Shown one piece after another: positions 30,262 through 39,499 of a stretch of DNA of 64,000 bases. The notes under the pieces were generated by a model. The model did not search any database and had not been told where the DNA came from. It was given only the letters and a program-made list of their open reading frames with translations. Location of the stretch: assembly GCA_947259315.1 (NCBI GenBank), contig CAMYLR010000009.1, forward strand, positions 1-64,000. The letters run 5' to 3'. The stretch is from an uncultured Gemmatimonadales bacterium (GTDB lineage Bacteria; Gemmatimonadota; Gemmatimonadetes; JACCXV01; JAHWKZ01). Position numbers and translations under genes: made by a program. How positions within the stretch are numbered: position 1 is the stretch's first letter; every line of letters starts with the position of its first letter.

Positions 30262-31248
30262 TTATGTCTCGTGCCGACGCCCCTTCGCTGACCCGTTTCC
30301 AGTCGGACTGTATGTCTCTTCTCGTCGTTGATATCGAGCGCGTCCGGATGGCAAACACTGGCGAGCTACCTGGTTGCGCCTGAGCACCTGCGTGATCCGT
30401 CCGCGGTTGGCCCGAACCACGCGCACACCAGCCGCGACGCACTCCCGTCGAGCGTCGAGATCGAAAGTGTCGATGATTCGACCGAACTCCGGTCTGAGCA
30501 CGAGGTCGGCTTCCTCAAAGCGCAGCTTCGCATGGTGCCGATAACATATCTCCGTTGCACGCACCAGAGCCCGCCACCCATTCGTGATGTCGCGCGCAGT
30601 CCCGAACTGACTCGGATCTACAACAACCACGGGACATCCAAAGCCTCGCGCCACGTCGATCGGGGCGACATCCACGTACGCGCCGTCCGCGAGAAGAGCA
30701 CTTCCCCTCTCCAGCGGAGCCGCCACGCCGGCGAGAGCGGAGCTGGCATAAACTGCCCTAGCCGCGTTACCCGACCGCAAAATGACGCGCTCCCCGGTGA
30801 AGAGGTCCGTTGTGCCGATGGCGATCTGGACCCGGCCATCTTCCAGATTCTTGCCCGCCGTGAGCACTTCGAGAAGATCCAAGGCTCTCTCAGACGCCGT
30901 GGCTCCACGTCCCCACTCGAGAATCAGATCGTGCACCGCCCGCAGATGACCCCAAAGGACCCGCACCTTCTGAACCGGGCTCGCTGTGGCGTCGAGTCGA
31001 GAGAGGGGGCCCGGAAACTTGCTCGTGTCCATGTCCAGGAGGGTGTCGTACCAGTTCTCGCGAAGCGCATACGTTGCTGCGACGACAGCCCCCATTGACA
31101 CGCCCACCACGGCGCTGGGGCTAGATCCCTGCGTTTCCAGCGCGCGCAGCACTCCGACATGCGCGAAGCCGCGGGCCCCACCACCTGCGAGCACCAGTGT
31201 GAAAGATTCACGGCCGGGTCGGGCGAAACGCGCTTGGTGATCGATCAC
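30262..31248 (-). CDS. Patatin-like phospholipase family protein
   Basis: [37 protein letters not shown] (GxSxG); LLADGAYVD (DGA/G). Confidence 0.85.
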   Translation of the reverse strand: MIDHQARFARPGRESFTLVLAGGGARGFAHVGVLRALETQGSSPSAVVGVSMGAVVAATYALRENWYDTLLDMDTSKFPGPLSRLDATASPVQKVRVLWGHLRAVHDLILEWGRGATASERALDLLEVLTAGKNLEDGRVQIAIGTTDLFTGERVILRSGNAARAVYASSALAGVAAPLERGSALLADGAYVDVAPIDVARGFGCPVVVVDPSQFGTARDITNGWRALVRATEICYRHHAKLRFEEADLVLRPEFGRIIDTFDLDARRECVAAGVRVVRANRGRITQVLRRNQVARQCLPSGRARYQRREETYSPTGNGSAKGRRHET

Positions 31249-31436
31249 CTTCGGGACCCCCTACGCTTGCGGTGCCGCTTCTTGCTCTCCACCCGTACGT
31301 ACTCGTCAGGGTCATCTTCGAACATCGATTGACATTGTGGGCAACAGAGGTAGAAAAGCTTCCCGTCCTGTTCAACCGTGGCATACGCTTTGTTGGGGTT
31401 CATCCTCTTACCACACACAGGATCGTACTTAAACAT
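31245..31436 (-). CDS. YHS-domain protein (copy 1)
   Basis: MFKYDPVCGKRMNPNKAYATVEQDGKLFYLCCPQCQSMFEDDPDEYV. Confidence 0.8.
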   Translation of the reverse strand: MFKYDPVCGKRMNPNKAYATVEQDGKLFYLCCPQCQSMFEDDPDEYVRVESKKRHRKRRGSRR

Positions 31437-31540
31437 GGTGTCTTCCCTCCTCCTTCAGCGTGGTTGTGCGGCGTGCCGGCGGTCTCCTCGCCCTGGGAAC
31501 GACCGCCGGCACTTCACAATCCCACTCGGTTGACCGCAAG
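31300..31540. repeat. Direct tandem duplication unit 1 (~241 bp) carrying YHS copy 1
   Basis: Aligns at constant 241-bp offset with 31541-31780, including 3' intergenic sequence (GTGCCGGCGGTC...GAACGACCRCCGGC...TCACTCGGTTGACC). Confidence 0.75.
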
Positions 31541-31677
31541 TACTCGTCAGGGTCACTTTCAAACATCAACTGACATAGTCGGGAACAGAGGTAGAAAAGC
31601 TCCCCGTGCTCCTCAACCGTGGCATACGCCTTGGTGGGGTTCATCCTCTTACCACACACAGGATCGTACTCGAACAT
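31429..31677 (-). CDS. YHS-domain protein (copy 2, with C-terminal extension)
   Basis: MFEYDPVCGKRMNPTKAYATVEEHGELFYLCSRLCQLMFESDPDEYLRS... Confidence 0.78.
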   Translation of the reverse strand: MFEYDPVCGKRMNPTKAYATVEEHGELFYLCSRLCQLMFESDPDEYLRSTEWDCEVPAVVPRARRPPARRTTTLKEEGRHHV

Positions 31678-31780
31678 GATCCTTTCCTCCTTCTGGCGTG
31701 GTCGTTGCGCGGGGTGCCGGCGGTCGCTTGGCGCTTGGAACGACCACCGGCTTTTCACCATTTCACTCGGTTGACCAACG
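31541..31780. repeat. Direct tandem duplication unit 2 (~241 bp) carrying YHS copy 2
   Basis: See unit 1. Confidence 0.75.
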
Positions 31781-31783
31781 GCC

Positions 31784-32410
31784 TCAGTGCTCGTGCTGTT
31801 CACCTTGCAGAGCCGAATCGCCTGGCGTACTCATGCCATCCGGCGTCATCATCCGACACCCTTCGCCGGCCCTCATCATCATGCGTTGCCGGGTGACGCG
31901 CATTCCATAGTGAAGGTTCGAGCGCTGCTCGGCGTTCAGGACCTCTAAGGCCTGTTGGCCTGCCCGGGCCATCGAGACCTGCATCTGGACATGGCGGTTG
32001 GCTGCCGCGTTCAGAGCGGACTCGTAGCTGGAGAAATCTGGCTGCTCTCCCTCGAGCGCTTCTTTCGCCCGTTCGTGCAGGGAACGCATTTCGCTCATGA
32101 TCGACTCGTGGGTCGCAGTCGTTTCCTTCTTGATGGCCTCGATCTGTTCCATTTGGTCGTCGGTGAGTCTCAACGCATCCCTCTGGTGAAGGATCATGGA
32201 CGGATTCGGTCCAACCATCATCATCCCCATCATTCCACCGCCGGACTTCATCATCTCCTCCATCATTCTGCTGCCCGGAGCCATACCAGGCATTTCCACC
32301 GGTGGCTGGGCGGGTTCTCCGTCGGGGTGATGTTCCTGCCCCCAAACGAGCGGGGGGCCGACGAGAAGGGCCGCCAGCAGCAAGGAGCACAGGATCGTAT
32401 CGCGTTTCAT
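31784..32410 (-). CDS. Spy/CpxP-like periplasmic protein, Met/His-rich
   Basis: Signal peptide; MMEEMMKSGGGMMGMMMVGP; LRLTDDQMEQIEAIKKETT; LNAEQRSNLH. Confidence 0.7.
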   Translation of the reverse strand: MKRDTILCSLLLAALLVGPPLVWGQEHHPDGEPAQPPVEMPGMAPGSRMMEEMMKSGGGMMGMMMVGPNPSMILHQRDALRLTDDQMEQIEAIKKETTATHESIMSEMRSLHERAKEALEGEQPDFSSYESALNAAANRHVQMQVSMARAGQQALEVLNAEQRSNLHYGMRVTRQRMMMRAGEGCRMMTPDGMSTPGDSALQGEQHEH

Positions 32411-32484
32411 GGGATCCTCCTGAGATCTTGTTTAGTCCAGAGGCGGGCTTCAAACCGGCCTCATGAGAAGCCTCTATATTGGCG

Positions 32485-32528
32485 AGAATATCCGCGGCCG
32501 CATGAAGCGGGTCTGAGATCGGCATGAA
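32485..32528 (-). promoter_or_regulatory. TTCA triple-repeat box plus -10, upstream of Spy-like/YHS/patatin/P-type ATPase operon
   Basis: Minus strand: TTCATGCCGATCTCAGACCCGCTTCA-N12-TATTCT. Confidence 0.75.
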
Positions 32529-32589
32529 GAAACGTTAGCTAAAGGATCCAAGCCAGCCGTCCTAGGCCGGTCAAGCGCTTGAAGGCGTC

Positions 32590-32633
32590 TTCATGCACAT
32601 CTCACTTTCCCTTCAGAGGTTCCGGACTACCCT
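32590..32633 (+). promoter_or_regulatory. TTCA triple-repeat box plus -10, upstream of cusCBA-like operon
   Basis: TTCATGCACATCTCACTTTCCCTTCA-N12-TACCCT. Confidence 0.78.
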
Positions 32634-32700
32634 CTGATCAACTTTCAAAAGAGAGGACTCTCGTTTAATGAACATCCTTGCCAACATTGGGTCTTAGGGT

Positions 32701-34020
32701 ATGAGCTCAGCACTCGGTGGCGCGGTCCATCCCGCCTTTGTTCTACTCTGCTGCACGATTCTCCTCCCCATAGGCTCCCAACCGGTGCGGGCACAATCGG
32801 ACGGGTTGACGCTGGCGGAAGTATACGAGCTTGCCCGCGAACAAAATCCGCTTATCGCGGCCGCCAGCGCCCTCGCCGACGCCTCGGAAACGATGGAGCG
32901 ATCGGCAGGATTGCCACCCGACCCCGTCTTCCAGATCGGAGCCACCAACCTCCGCTTGCCTGAGTTCTCGGCGGATATGCCTAACTCGATGGCGCCAGCG
33001 ATGATGCTTATGCAGACGGTTCCGTTCCCGGGCAAGCTGTCCCTGGGTCGCCGGATCGCCGGCCAGTCGACCGCCATTGCCGAAGCGGATGCTATGGAAA
33101 CCTGGTGGGAGGTGCGGGCTGCAGTGGCAAAGTCGTTCTACGATGTCTACGCGGCGGATCGCCAGCTCGAGGTAATGCGGAATACGCTGAGGCTCCTCGA
33201 GGACTTCGAACGCGTCGCCCGGGCGATGTACGACGCTGGTTCAGGTCGTCAGAGCGACGTGCTGCGAGCCAACGTCGAGGTGGCCCGGATGGATTCCGAG
33301 ATCGCCCGCATGGTGGCGATGCGAGAGGTCGGGGCGTCACGACTCAATGCGCTGTTGAATAGACCGGCGGACACGCCCGTTCCCTCTCCCGTCCTGCCGG
33401 AGCTGCCGCGCGACACACCCGATGCACTCACCCTCAGGGCATGGGCGGAGGATACGCGGCCGATGCTCGAGGCGGGGCGGACGGGGGTGGATCGAGCCGA
33501 GACGCGACGAAACCTAGCGGGGAAAGAGATCTGGCCAGACTTCGCGATCGGCCTTCAGTACGGCCAGCGCGAGAGGGATACGGGAGGAACCGCGCGGATG
33601 GGGGGCGTCTTGGTTGGGATCAACGTGCCGATTTTCGCCAGCGCTAGGCAACTTCGATTGCGCGATGAGGCGGCCGCGATGCAGAACATGGCCGAAGCCC
33701 AGTTGACAGACATGCGCGCTCAGGTGGACGCGATGATCGGAGTGCTATTGGCCGACCTAGCACGAGCCCGGACACTCATCTCGCTTTACCGACAAGAGAT
33801 TCTTCCACAGGCCAAAGCCAACGTCGAGTCCTCGTTCTCGTCCTATCGGGTCGGCAGCGTGGACTTTCTGACGCTGGTCGATGCGCAGCTGATCTTGGAC
33901 CGCTACGAAGAGGAATACTACGAACTGCTTGCGGAGTACGGCTCTGACATCTCCGAGCTGGAGATGACGATCGGCCGCGAGCTGCCCATGACCCGAGAGC
34001 TACTCGCGGAGGTTCAATGA
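32701..34020 (+). CDS. TolC/CusC-family outer membrane efflux protein
   Basis: LTLAEVYELAREQNPLIAAASALADASETMERSAGLPPDPVFQIGATNL; coiled-coil repeats; followed by MFP and RND. Confidence 0.88.
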   Translation: MSSALGGAVHPAFVLLCCTILLPIGSQPVRAQSDGLTLAEVYELAREQNPLIAAASALADASETMERSAGLPPDPVFQIGATNLRLPEFSADMPNSMAPAMMLMQTVPFPGKLSLGRRIAGQSTAIAEADAMETWWEVRAAVAKSFYDVYAADRQLEVMRNTLRLLEDFERVARAMYDAGSGRQSDVLRANVEVARMDSEIARMVAMREVGASRLNALLNRPADTPVPSPVLPELPRDTPDALTLRAWAEDTRPMLEAGRTGVDRAETRRNLAGKEIWPDFAIGLQYGQRERDTGGTARMGGVLVGINVPIFASARQLRLRDEAAAMQNMAEAQLTDMRAQVDAMIGVLLADLARARTLISLYRQEILPQAKANVESSFSSYRVGSVDFLTLVDAQLILDRYEEEYYELLAEYGSDISELEMTIGRELPMTRELLAEVQ

Positions 34021-35255
34021 GTTCGAAGAAACAGCTGATCTTGTCGTTTTCCCTTGTCGCCATCGCCGGCGTCGTCGTGCTTGTCTACGTGATCAGCGGG
34101 GGAGCCGAAGACGCCGGTAGCTCAACTGGGGGACACGACCACGCCGCCATGGCGGCTACCGACGACGAAGGACAGCCGGTCCACCTGGACGACGAAGGCG
34201 CCGGCCGAATCGGCGTTACCTACACGACCGTACAACGAAAGATACTGGATCGCACCGTCCGAACCGTAGCAACAGTTACTTACGACGAAACACGGCTCAC
34301 CAACGTAAACCCCAAGATCGAAGGCTGGGTCGAGAGACTATACGTCGATTTCACTGGTGCCCCCGTTCGCCGGGGGCAGCCGCTTCTCGACATTTACAGT
34401 CCGATGCTGGTCTCGGCTCAGGAAGAACTCATTCTTGCGCGTCGACTCATGGATGAATCTGCCCGCGAGCCCGGGACCCGGGCAACACAAAAGGCTAAAG
34501 AACTCCTCGATTCGACACGACGACGGCTCGCGTACTGGGATATCCCCACGGACGAGATCGCCAGAATCGAGGGGAGTCGAACCCCGCAGAAGACCCTCAC
34601 CTTGCGTGCGCCAGCGAGCGGGATCGTCATCGAAAAGGATGTCCTCGAGGGTACGCGTGTCATGCCAGGAATGGACCTCTATACCATCGCTGACTTGTCA
34701 ACCGTGTGGGTCGAAGGAGAGGTGTTCGAGAAAGATCTATCGCTGGTCTCCGAGGGGCAGCCCACTTCGGTGACTTTGGAGGCCTATCCCGGGGAGACGT
34801 TCTCTGGCGAGGTAACCTATGTCTACCCCACCGTTTCCCTCGAGGCGCGGACGGGACGTATCCGAGTCGAACTGTCAAACCCCGACCTTAGGGTCAAGCC
34901 GGGGATGTATGCCACCGTCGAACTCGAGGCCCCTACGACCCAAAGTGTGTTAGTCGTCCCGCGGGCGGCCGTCCACGCTACCGGAGAGAGATCGTTTGTT
35001 TTCGTTCGTAGAGAGGACGGGATGTTGGTCTCGCGAGAAGTCACGACGGGTCTTGTGTCAGACCCCGAGATCGAGATCCTTGAGGGCCTCGATGAAGGAG
35101 AGCAGATCGTATCGGCGGCGAACTTCCTGATCGACGCCGAGTCAAGCATGGGCTCTGCGATCGGCGCGATGCCTGGCATGGAGATGGAGACGCCCGAGCC
35201 GCCAACCGAAGAGACGGCGCCTGACCACCAGTCGCACACCGCCAAAGGAAAGTAA
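34017..35255 (+). CDS. CusB-like efflux RND periplasmic adaptor
   Basis: VERLYVDFTGAPVRRGQPLLDIYSPMLVSAQEELILA; LRAPASGIVIEKDVLEGTRVMPGMDLYTIADLSTVWVEGEVFEKDL. Confidence 0.92.
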   Translation: MSSKKQLILSFSLVAIAGVVVLVYVISGGAEDAGSSTGGHDHAAMAATDDEGQPVHLDDEGAGRIGVTYTTVQRKILDRTVRTVATVTYDETRLTNVNPKIEGWVERLYVDFTGAPVRRGQPLLDIYSPMLVSAQEELILARRLMDESAREPGTRATQKAKELLDSTRRRLAYWDIPTDEIARIEGSRTPQKTLTLRAPASGIVIEKDVLEGTRVMPGMDLYTIADLSTVWVEGEVFEKDLSLVSEGQPTSVTLEAYPGETFSGEVTYVYPTVSLEARTGRIRVELSNPDLRVKPGMYATVELEAPTTQSVLVVPRAAVHATGERSFVFVRREDGMLVSREVTTGLVSDPEIEILEGLDEGEQIVSAANFLIDAESSMGSAIGAMPGMEMETPEPPTEETAPDHQSHTAKGK

Positions 35256-35258
35256 CCG

Positions 35259-38200
35259 ATGCTTCCTCGAGTCATCGAGTGGTCCGTCGCAAACAAGCTC
35301 ATCATTCTCGTGCTGGCGACGTTCGTCGTCGCGGCCGGGATCGTGGCTATGCAGCGAACCCCGCTCGAGGCTTTGCCGGACCTGTCCGACGTCCAGGTAA
35401 TCGTCCAAACGGATTACCCCGGTCAAGCCCCACAGATCGTCGAAGACCAGGTCACGTACCCCGTTGCCACCGAGATGCTGAAAGTCCCCGGAGCCCAGAC
35501 AGTGCGCGGATATTCGTTCTTCGGCGTGTCTTTTGTTTACATCATCTTCGACGATGGTGTCGACCTTTACTGGGCACGTAGTCGCGTTCTCGAGTACCTG
35601 TCGGCTATCCGCGGCAAGTTACCCACCGATGCCGAACTCTCACTCGGACCGGACGCCACCGGCCTCGGATGGGTTTACCAGTACGTGGTGGAAGACACCA
35701 GTGGGACGCGTTCGCTCGCGGATTTGCGCACGCTACAAGACTGGTATCTGCGATATCAACTCACCGCCGTTCCGGGTGTCAGCGAGGTAGCCTCCGTAGG
35801 CGGCTTCGAAAAGATGTACGAGGTCACTCTCGACCCGGTGAAGCTGCGCGGGTTCGGGATCTCTGTCACACGGGTCATGCAGGCGATTCGGAGGTCAAAC
35901 GAAGACGTCGGGGCCATGATGGTCGAGCTTACCGAGCGCGAGTTCATGGTCCGCAGTCTCGGCTATCTGCAGGAAGTAAAGGATATCGAGAACGTTGTCG
36001 TTGGCTCGACAGTGAACGGCACGCCGGTCCGGGTAGCCGATATCGCCAGTGTGCAGTTAGCACCCAACGTCCGCCGTGGTATCGCAGATTACAATGGGCG
36101 AGGTGATGTCGTCGGCGGGATCGTGATCATGCGATTCGGAGAGAACGCCCTGACCACGATCGAACGGGTGAAGAACAAGATCGAGGAGATCAAAACCGGC
36201 CTCCCTGCTGGAGTCGTCATTCATCCGGTCTATGATCGTTCGGACTTGATCCACGATGCGATCGCAACACTCAAGGAAAAACTGCTCGAGGAGACGATCG
36301 TCGTGGCGCTCGTCTGCCTGGTCTTTCTGGCCCACGCACGGAGCGCCCTGGTGGCGATCCTGACGCTGCCGCTGGGCATCCTGATGGCCTTTATCGCGAT
36401 GCGGGTGTTGGGTTTGGGGGCCGACATCATGAGCCTGGGAGGGATCGCGATCGCGATCGGGGCGATGATCGACGCTGCCATCGTCATGATTGAGAACATG
36501 CACAAGCACCTCGAGCGGGCGGTAACCGAGAAGCGCGAGCTGGCTCGGGCCGAAGGACTCTCATTCAGTGATGACGGTCGGCTAGGCACGTCCATACTTA
36601 CGCCTACCGAGCGGTGGGGCATCGTGGTTCGCTCCTCCAAGGAAGTCGGACCAGCGCTGTTCTTCTCCCTCCTCATCATCACCGTGTCATTCTTGCCTGT
36701 GTTCACCCTCCAGGCGCAGGAAGGCAGGCTTTTCAAGCCGCTCGCCTGGACCAAGACGCTTGCCATGGCCGCCGCCAGCTTGTTGTCAATCACAATTGTC
36801 CCTGTTGCCATGGGGCTATTCGTGCGGGGGCGGATCCGTGCGGAGGAAAGAAACCCCATCTCGCGGATGCTGGTACGGATCTACCGACCAGCGCTCGACT
36901 TCGTCCTTCGATATCGCTTGCCCGTCGTAGCGGGCGCGATCGCATTGTTGATCCTCAGCTGGATCCCGTTCAAAACAATCGGGTCGGAGTTCATGCCACC
37001 GCTGAACGAGGGGTCTGTTCTCTATATGCCGACGACCCTCCCGGGGATCAGCATAGCCCGAGCGGGCGCCGCGCTCCAGCGCCAGGACAGCATCCTCGTC
37101 GCCATGCCAGAAGTCGAGAGTGTTTTCGGCAAGGCCGGGAGAGCAACCACGGCCACGGACCCGGCGGGGCTCGAAATGTTCGAGACCACGATCACACTCA
37201 AGCCCGAGAAGGAATGGCGTGAGGGCATGACGATGGAAAAGCTGATCGAGGAGATGGATCAAGCGATCCGCTTCCCCGGCATCACAAACTCCTGGACCAT
37301 GCCGATCAAAGGCCGAATCGACATGCTGGCGACCGGAATCCGTACTCCCGTGGGGATAAAGATCTTTGGATCCGACCTTGCCGAGCTCGAGCGCATCGGG
37401 AAAGAGATCGAGCAGGCGATACCGATGGTGCCGGGCACGCGTTCCGTGTTCGCGGAGCGAGCCGTTTCAGGTTACTACCTCGATATCGATATCGATCGGG
37501 TGGCAGCCGCGCGTTACGGCCTCAACGTCGAGGACATCCAGGCCGTAGTCAGCTCGGCAATCGGTGGTATGACGATCACACAGACGGTCGAGGGCAGGGA
37601 ACGCTACGGTGTGCGACTCCGCTATCCGCATGAACTGCGGGATCAACCGGAGAAGCTCGCCGAGATCCTCATCCCGGTCTCGTCGCGAAGGGGCAATCAG
37701 TCCCGTATGACACAGATGGCGGCGATGGGCGCTGCGACGCCCCGCAGCACAGCAGGCGGTCAGGATGCCCCAGCCCCCGGGCCGGCTCAGATCCCGCTCG
37801 GCCAGGTGGCCACCATACGTCAGGTAAGCGGGCCGATGGCGATCAAGACGGAAGGTGCATTCCCGACGGCTTGGGTGTTCATCGACGTAACCGGTCGCGA
37901 CATCGGCTCCTATGTGTCGGATGCCAAGAAGATGGTGGCGGAGATGGTGGAGCTGCCCCCGGGCTACACCCTCCAGTGGTCGGGCCAGTTCGAGTACATG
38001 CAGCGCGCCAAGGAAAAGCTCCGTTTGGTCGTTCCGGCGACATTGCTGATCATCATGCTCCTGCTTTACTTCAATTTCAAGAACGTCAGCGAGACGCTGA
38101 TCGTTATGCTCTCGCTTCCCTTCGCGTTAATCGGTGGCGTCGTGTTCATGGCGGTCCTGGGATACAATTGGTCCGTGGCCACTGCTATTGGCTTCATCGC

Positions 38201-38624
38201 CTTGGCGGGGGTGGCCGCCGAAATCGGCGTCGTGATGCTGGTGTATCTGGATCAGGCGTACGAGAAACGCCGTCGGACAGGTGGCCTGCGTGACCACCAG
38301 GATCTTCTTGCCGCAATCCGCGAGGGGGCGGGACAACGCTTACGGCCGGTGATCATGACCGCCACAGCTGTGATCGGCGGTCTCCTCCCCATTCTGTGGG
38401 GGCAGGGCACCGGTGCCAGCGTGATGAAGCGGATCGCCGCCCCGATGGTGGGCGGCATGGTATCAGCCACGCTTCTGATCCTACTCGTAGTTCCGGTCAT
38501 CTACTCGTTCTGGAGGGGGCGGTCGTTGGCCGCTGAAACCGGCGAGTCGGACGCGGACGAGAGATCGTCGATGCGAGAGCCCGAGCCCGTTTTGGTCGGT
38601 TCCGGTGCAAGGAGATCGCCATGA
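35259..38624 (+). CDS. cusA: CusA-like heavy-metal efflux RND transporter
   Basis: 1121 aa; TPLEALPDLSDVQVIVQTDYPGQAPQIVEDQVTYP; SYSFFGVSFVYIIFDDGVDLYWARSRVLEYL-type HME-RND signature; IGAMIDAAIVMIENMHKHLE. Confidence 0.92.
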   Translation: MLPRVIEWSVANKLIILVLATFVVAAGIVAMQRTPLEALPDLSDVQVIVQTDYPGQAPQIVEDQVTYPVATEMLKVPGAQTVRGYSFFGVSFVYIIFDDGVDLYWARSRVLEYLSAIRGKLPTDAELSLGPDATGLGWVYQYVVEDTSGTRSLADLRTLQDWYLRYQLTAVPGVSEVASVGGFEKMYEVTLDPVKLRGFGISVTRVMQAIRRSNEDVGAMMVELTEREFMVRSLGYLQEVKDIENVVVGSTVNGTPVRVADIASVQLAPNVRRGIADYNGRGDVVGGIVIMRFGENALTTIERVKNKIEEIKTGLPAGVVIHPVYDRSDLIHDAIATLKEKLLEETIVVALVCLVFLAHARSALVAILTLPLGILMAFIAMRVLGLGADIMSLGGIAIAIGAMIDAAIVMIENMHKHLERAVTEKRELARAEGLSFSDDGRLGTSILTPTERWGIVVRSSKEVGPALFFSLLIITVSFLPVFTLQAQEGRLFKPLAWTKTLAMAAASLLSITIVPVAMGLFVRGRIRAEERNPISRMLVRIYRPALDFVLRYRLPVVAGAIALLILSWIPFKTIGSEFMPPLNEGSVLYMPTTLPGISIARAGAALQRQDSILVAMPEVESVFGKAGRATTATDPAGLEMFETTITLKPEKEWREGMTMEKLIEEMDQAIRFPGITNSWTMPIKGRIDMLATGIRTPVGIKIFGSDLAELERIGKEIEQAIPMVPGTRSVFAERAVSGYYLDIDIDRVAAARYGLNVEDIQAVVSSAIGGMTITQTVEGRERYGVRLRYPHELRDQPEKLAEILIPVSSRRGNQSRMTQMAAMGAATPRSTAGGQDAPAPGPAQIPLGQVATIRQVSGPMAIKTEGAFPTAWVFIDVTGRDIGSYVSDAKKMVAEMVELPPGYTLQWSGQFEYMQRAKEKLRLVVPATLLIIMLLLYFNFKNVSETLIVMLSLPFALIGGVVFMAVLGYNWSVATAIGFIALAGVAAEIGVVMLVYLDQAYEKRRRTGGLRDHQDLLAAIREGAGQRLRPVIMTATAVIGGLLPILWGQGTGASVMKRIAAPMVGGMVSATLLILLVVPVIYSFWRGRSLAAETGESDADERSSMREPEPVLVGSGARRSP

Positions 38625-38962
38625 AGAGAATCGAGATCATTCTCCGTACAGAATGCGTCGAGCGAGTCGTCAGGGGTCTGCGCGAAAACGGGGTGCCACG
38701 ACTCACGATCACGCACGTTCATTCTTTAGGCTCGGGAGTCGATCCGGAGCACTATCGTCTTTCTTTCGAAGAAGGCGCGGCGTACACGGAGAACGCGAAA
38801 ATCACGCTGGTGGTGAAGGCAGAAATGGCACCCTCGCTAATCGAACTCGTCCGAACGCGTGCTTGCACAGGTCACCAAGGGGACGGCGTGATCTTCGTCT
38901 GCGACGTAGAGCGTGTGGTCAAAATCCGCACCGGAGAAGAGAATGCTTTGGCTCTACTGTAG
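38621..38962 (+). CDS. PII-like protein associated with heavy-metal RND operon
   Basis: KRIEIILRTECVERVVRGLRENGVPRLTITHVHSLGSG...ITLVVKAEMAPSLIELVRTRACTGHQGDGVIFVCDVERVVKIRTGEENALALL; ATGA overlap with cusA. Confidence 0.8.
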   Translation: MKRIEIILRTECVERVVRGLRENGVPRLTITHVHSLGSGVDPEHYRLSFEEGAAYTENAKITLVVKAEMAPSLIELVRTRACTGHQGDGVIFVCDVERVVKIRTGEENALALL

Positions 38963-38974
38963 GAGGCACATAAG

Positions 38975-39253
38975 ATGATCGCCATACAAGATGCGGGTAG
39001 CTGGCACCACGAGGGGCTCTACATGGGTGTCCACTGGTTATGGTGGCTCCTTTGGATCGCCCTCGTGGTGGTCCTAGGGTGGGCCTTCGGGCGTCTCTTC
39101 GCCGATCGCAGAGGGGCCAGAAGGGAAGCGGAAAGGACGTTGCAGGCCGAATCGATGCTACGCGAACGGCTCGCGCGTGGGGAGATCGACGAAGAGGAGT
39201 TCGCGCGGAAGATAACCGCGCTGCAGACATCACGCGGAGACCGAGACGCGTGA
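38975..39253 (+). CDS. SHOCT-domain membrane protein
   Basis: TM segment then AESMLRERLARGEIDEEEFARKITALQ. Confidence 0.75.
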   Translation: MIAIQDAGSWHHEGLYMGVHWLWWLLWIALVVVLGWAFGRLFADRRGARREAERTLQAESMLRERLARGEIDEEEFARKITALQTSRGDRDA

Positions 39254-39289
39254 TTTCGGATCAGATAAGCCCCATGGTTCGAGAGGCGG

Positions 39290-39318
39290 TTGACGTCTCT
39301 GCGGCCGGCAGGTAGAAT
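39290..39318 (+). promoter_or_regulatory. Sigma-70-type promoter of the his operon
   Basis: TTGACG (39290-39295), 17-nt spacer, TAGAAT (39313-39318). Confidence 0.7.
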
Positions 39319-39325
39319 CGACCCA

Positions 39326-39400
39326 ATGATCGTTTGCCTCGCTCACGCTCACCATTACCACATCCCCGGCCATCTGCCGGAATCGGAGGCGAGCGGCTAG
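39326..39400 (+). CDS. hisL: His operon leader peptide MIVCLAHAHHYHIPGHLPESEASG
   Basis: 24-codon ORF (below the ORF-track size cutoff) with 6 His codons, 5 of them within 10 codons; immediately upstream of a terminator and hisG. Confidence 0.75.
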   Translation: MIVCLAHAHHYHIPGHLPESEASG

Positions 39401-39462
39401 ACTCACGACTTGGAATCATTGGAGAAACCGCCCGCTTCCGGAATCGGAGGCGGGCTTTTTTT
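39385..39462 (+). promoter_or_regulatory. His operon attenuator: antiterminator/terminator alternative hairpins
   Basis: Terminator GCCCGCTTCC-GGAATC-GGAGGCGGGC then T7 (39430-39462); GGAGGCGAGCGG (39385-39396) can alternatively pair with CCGCCCGCTTCC (39428-39439). Confidence 0.75.
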
Positions 39463-39499
39463 GTTGCTGGTTCCGGACGCGGCTAATCAAAGGAATTCA

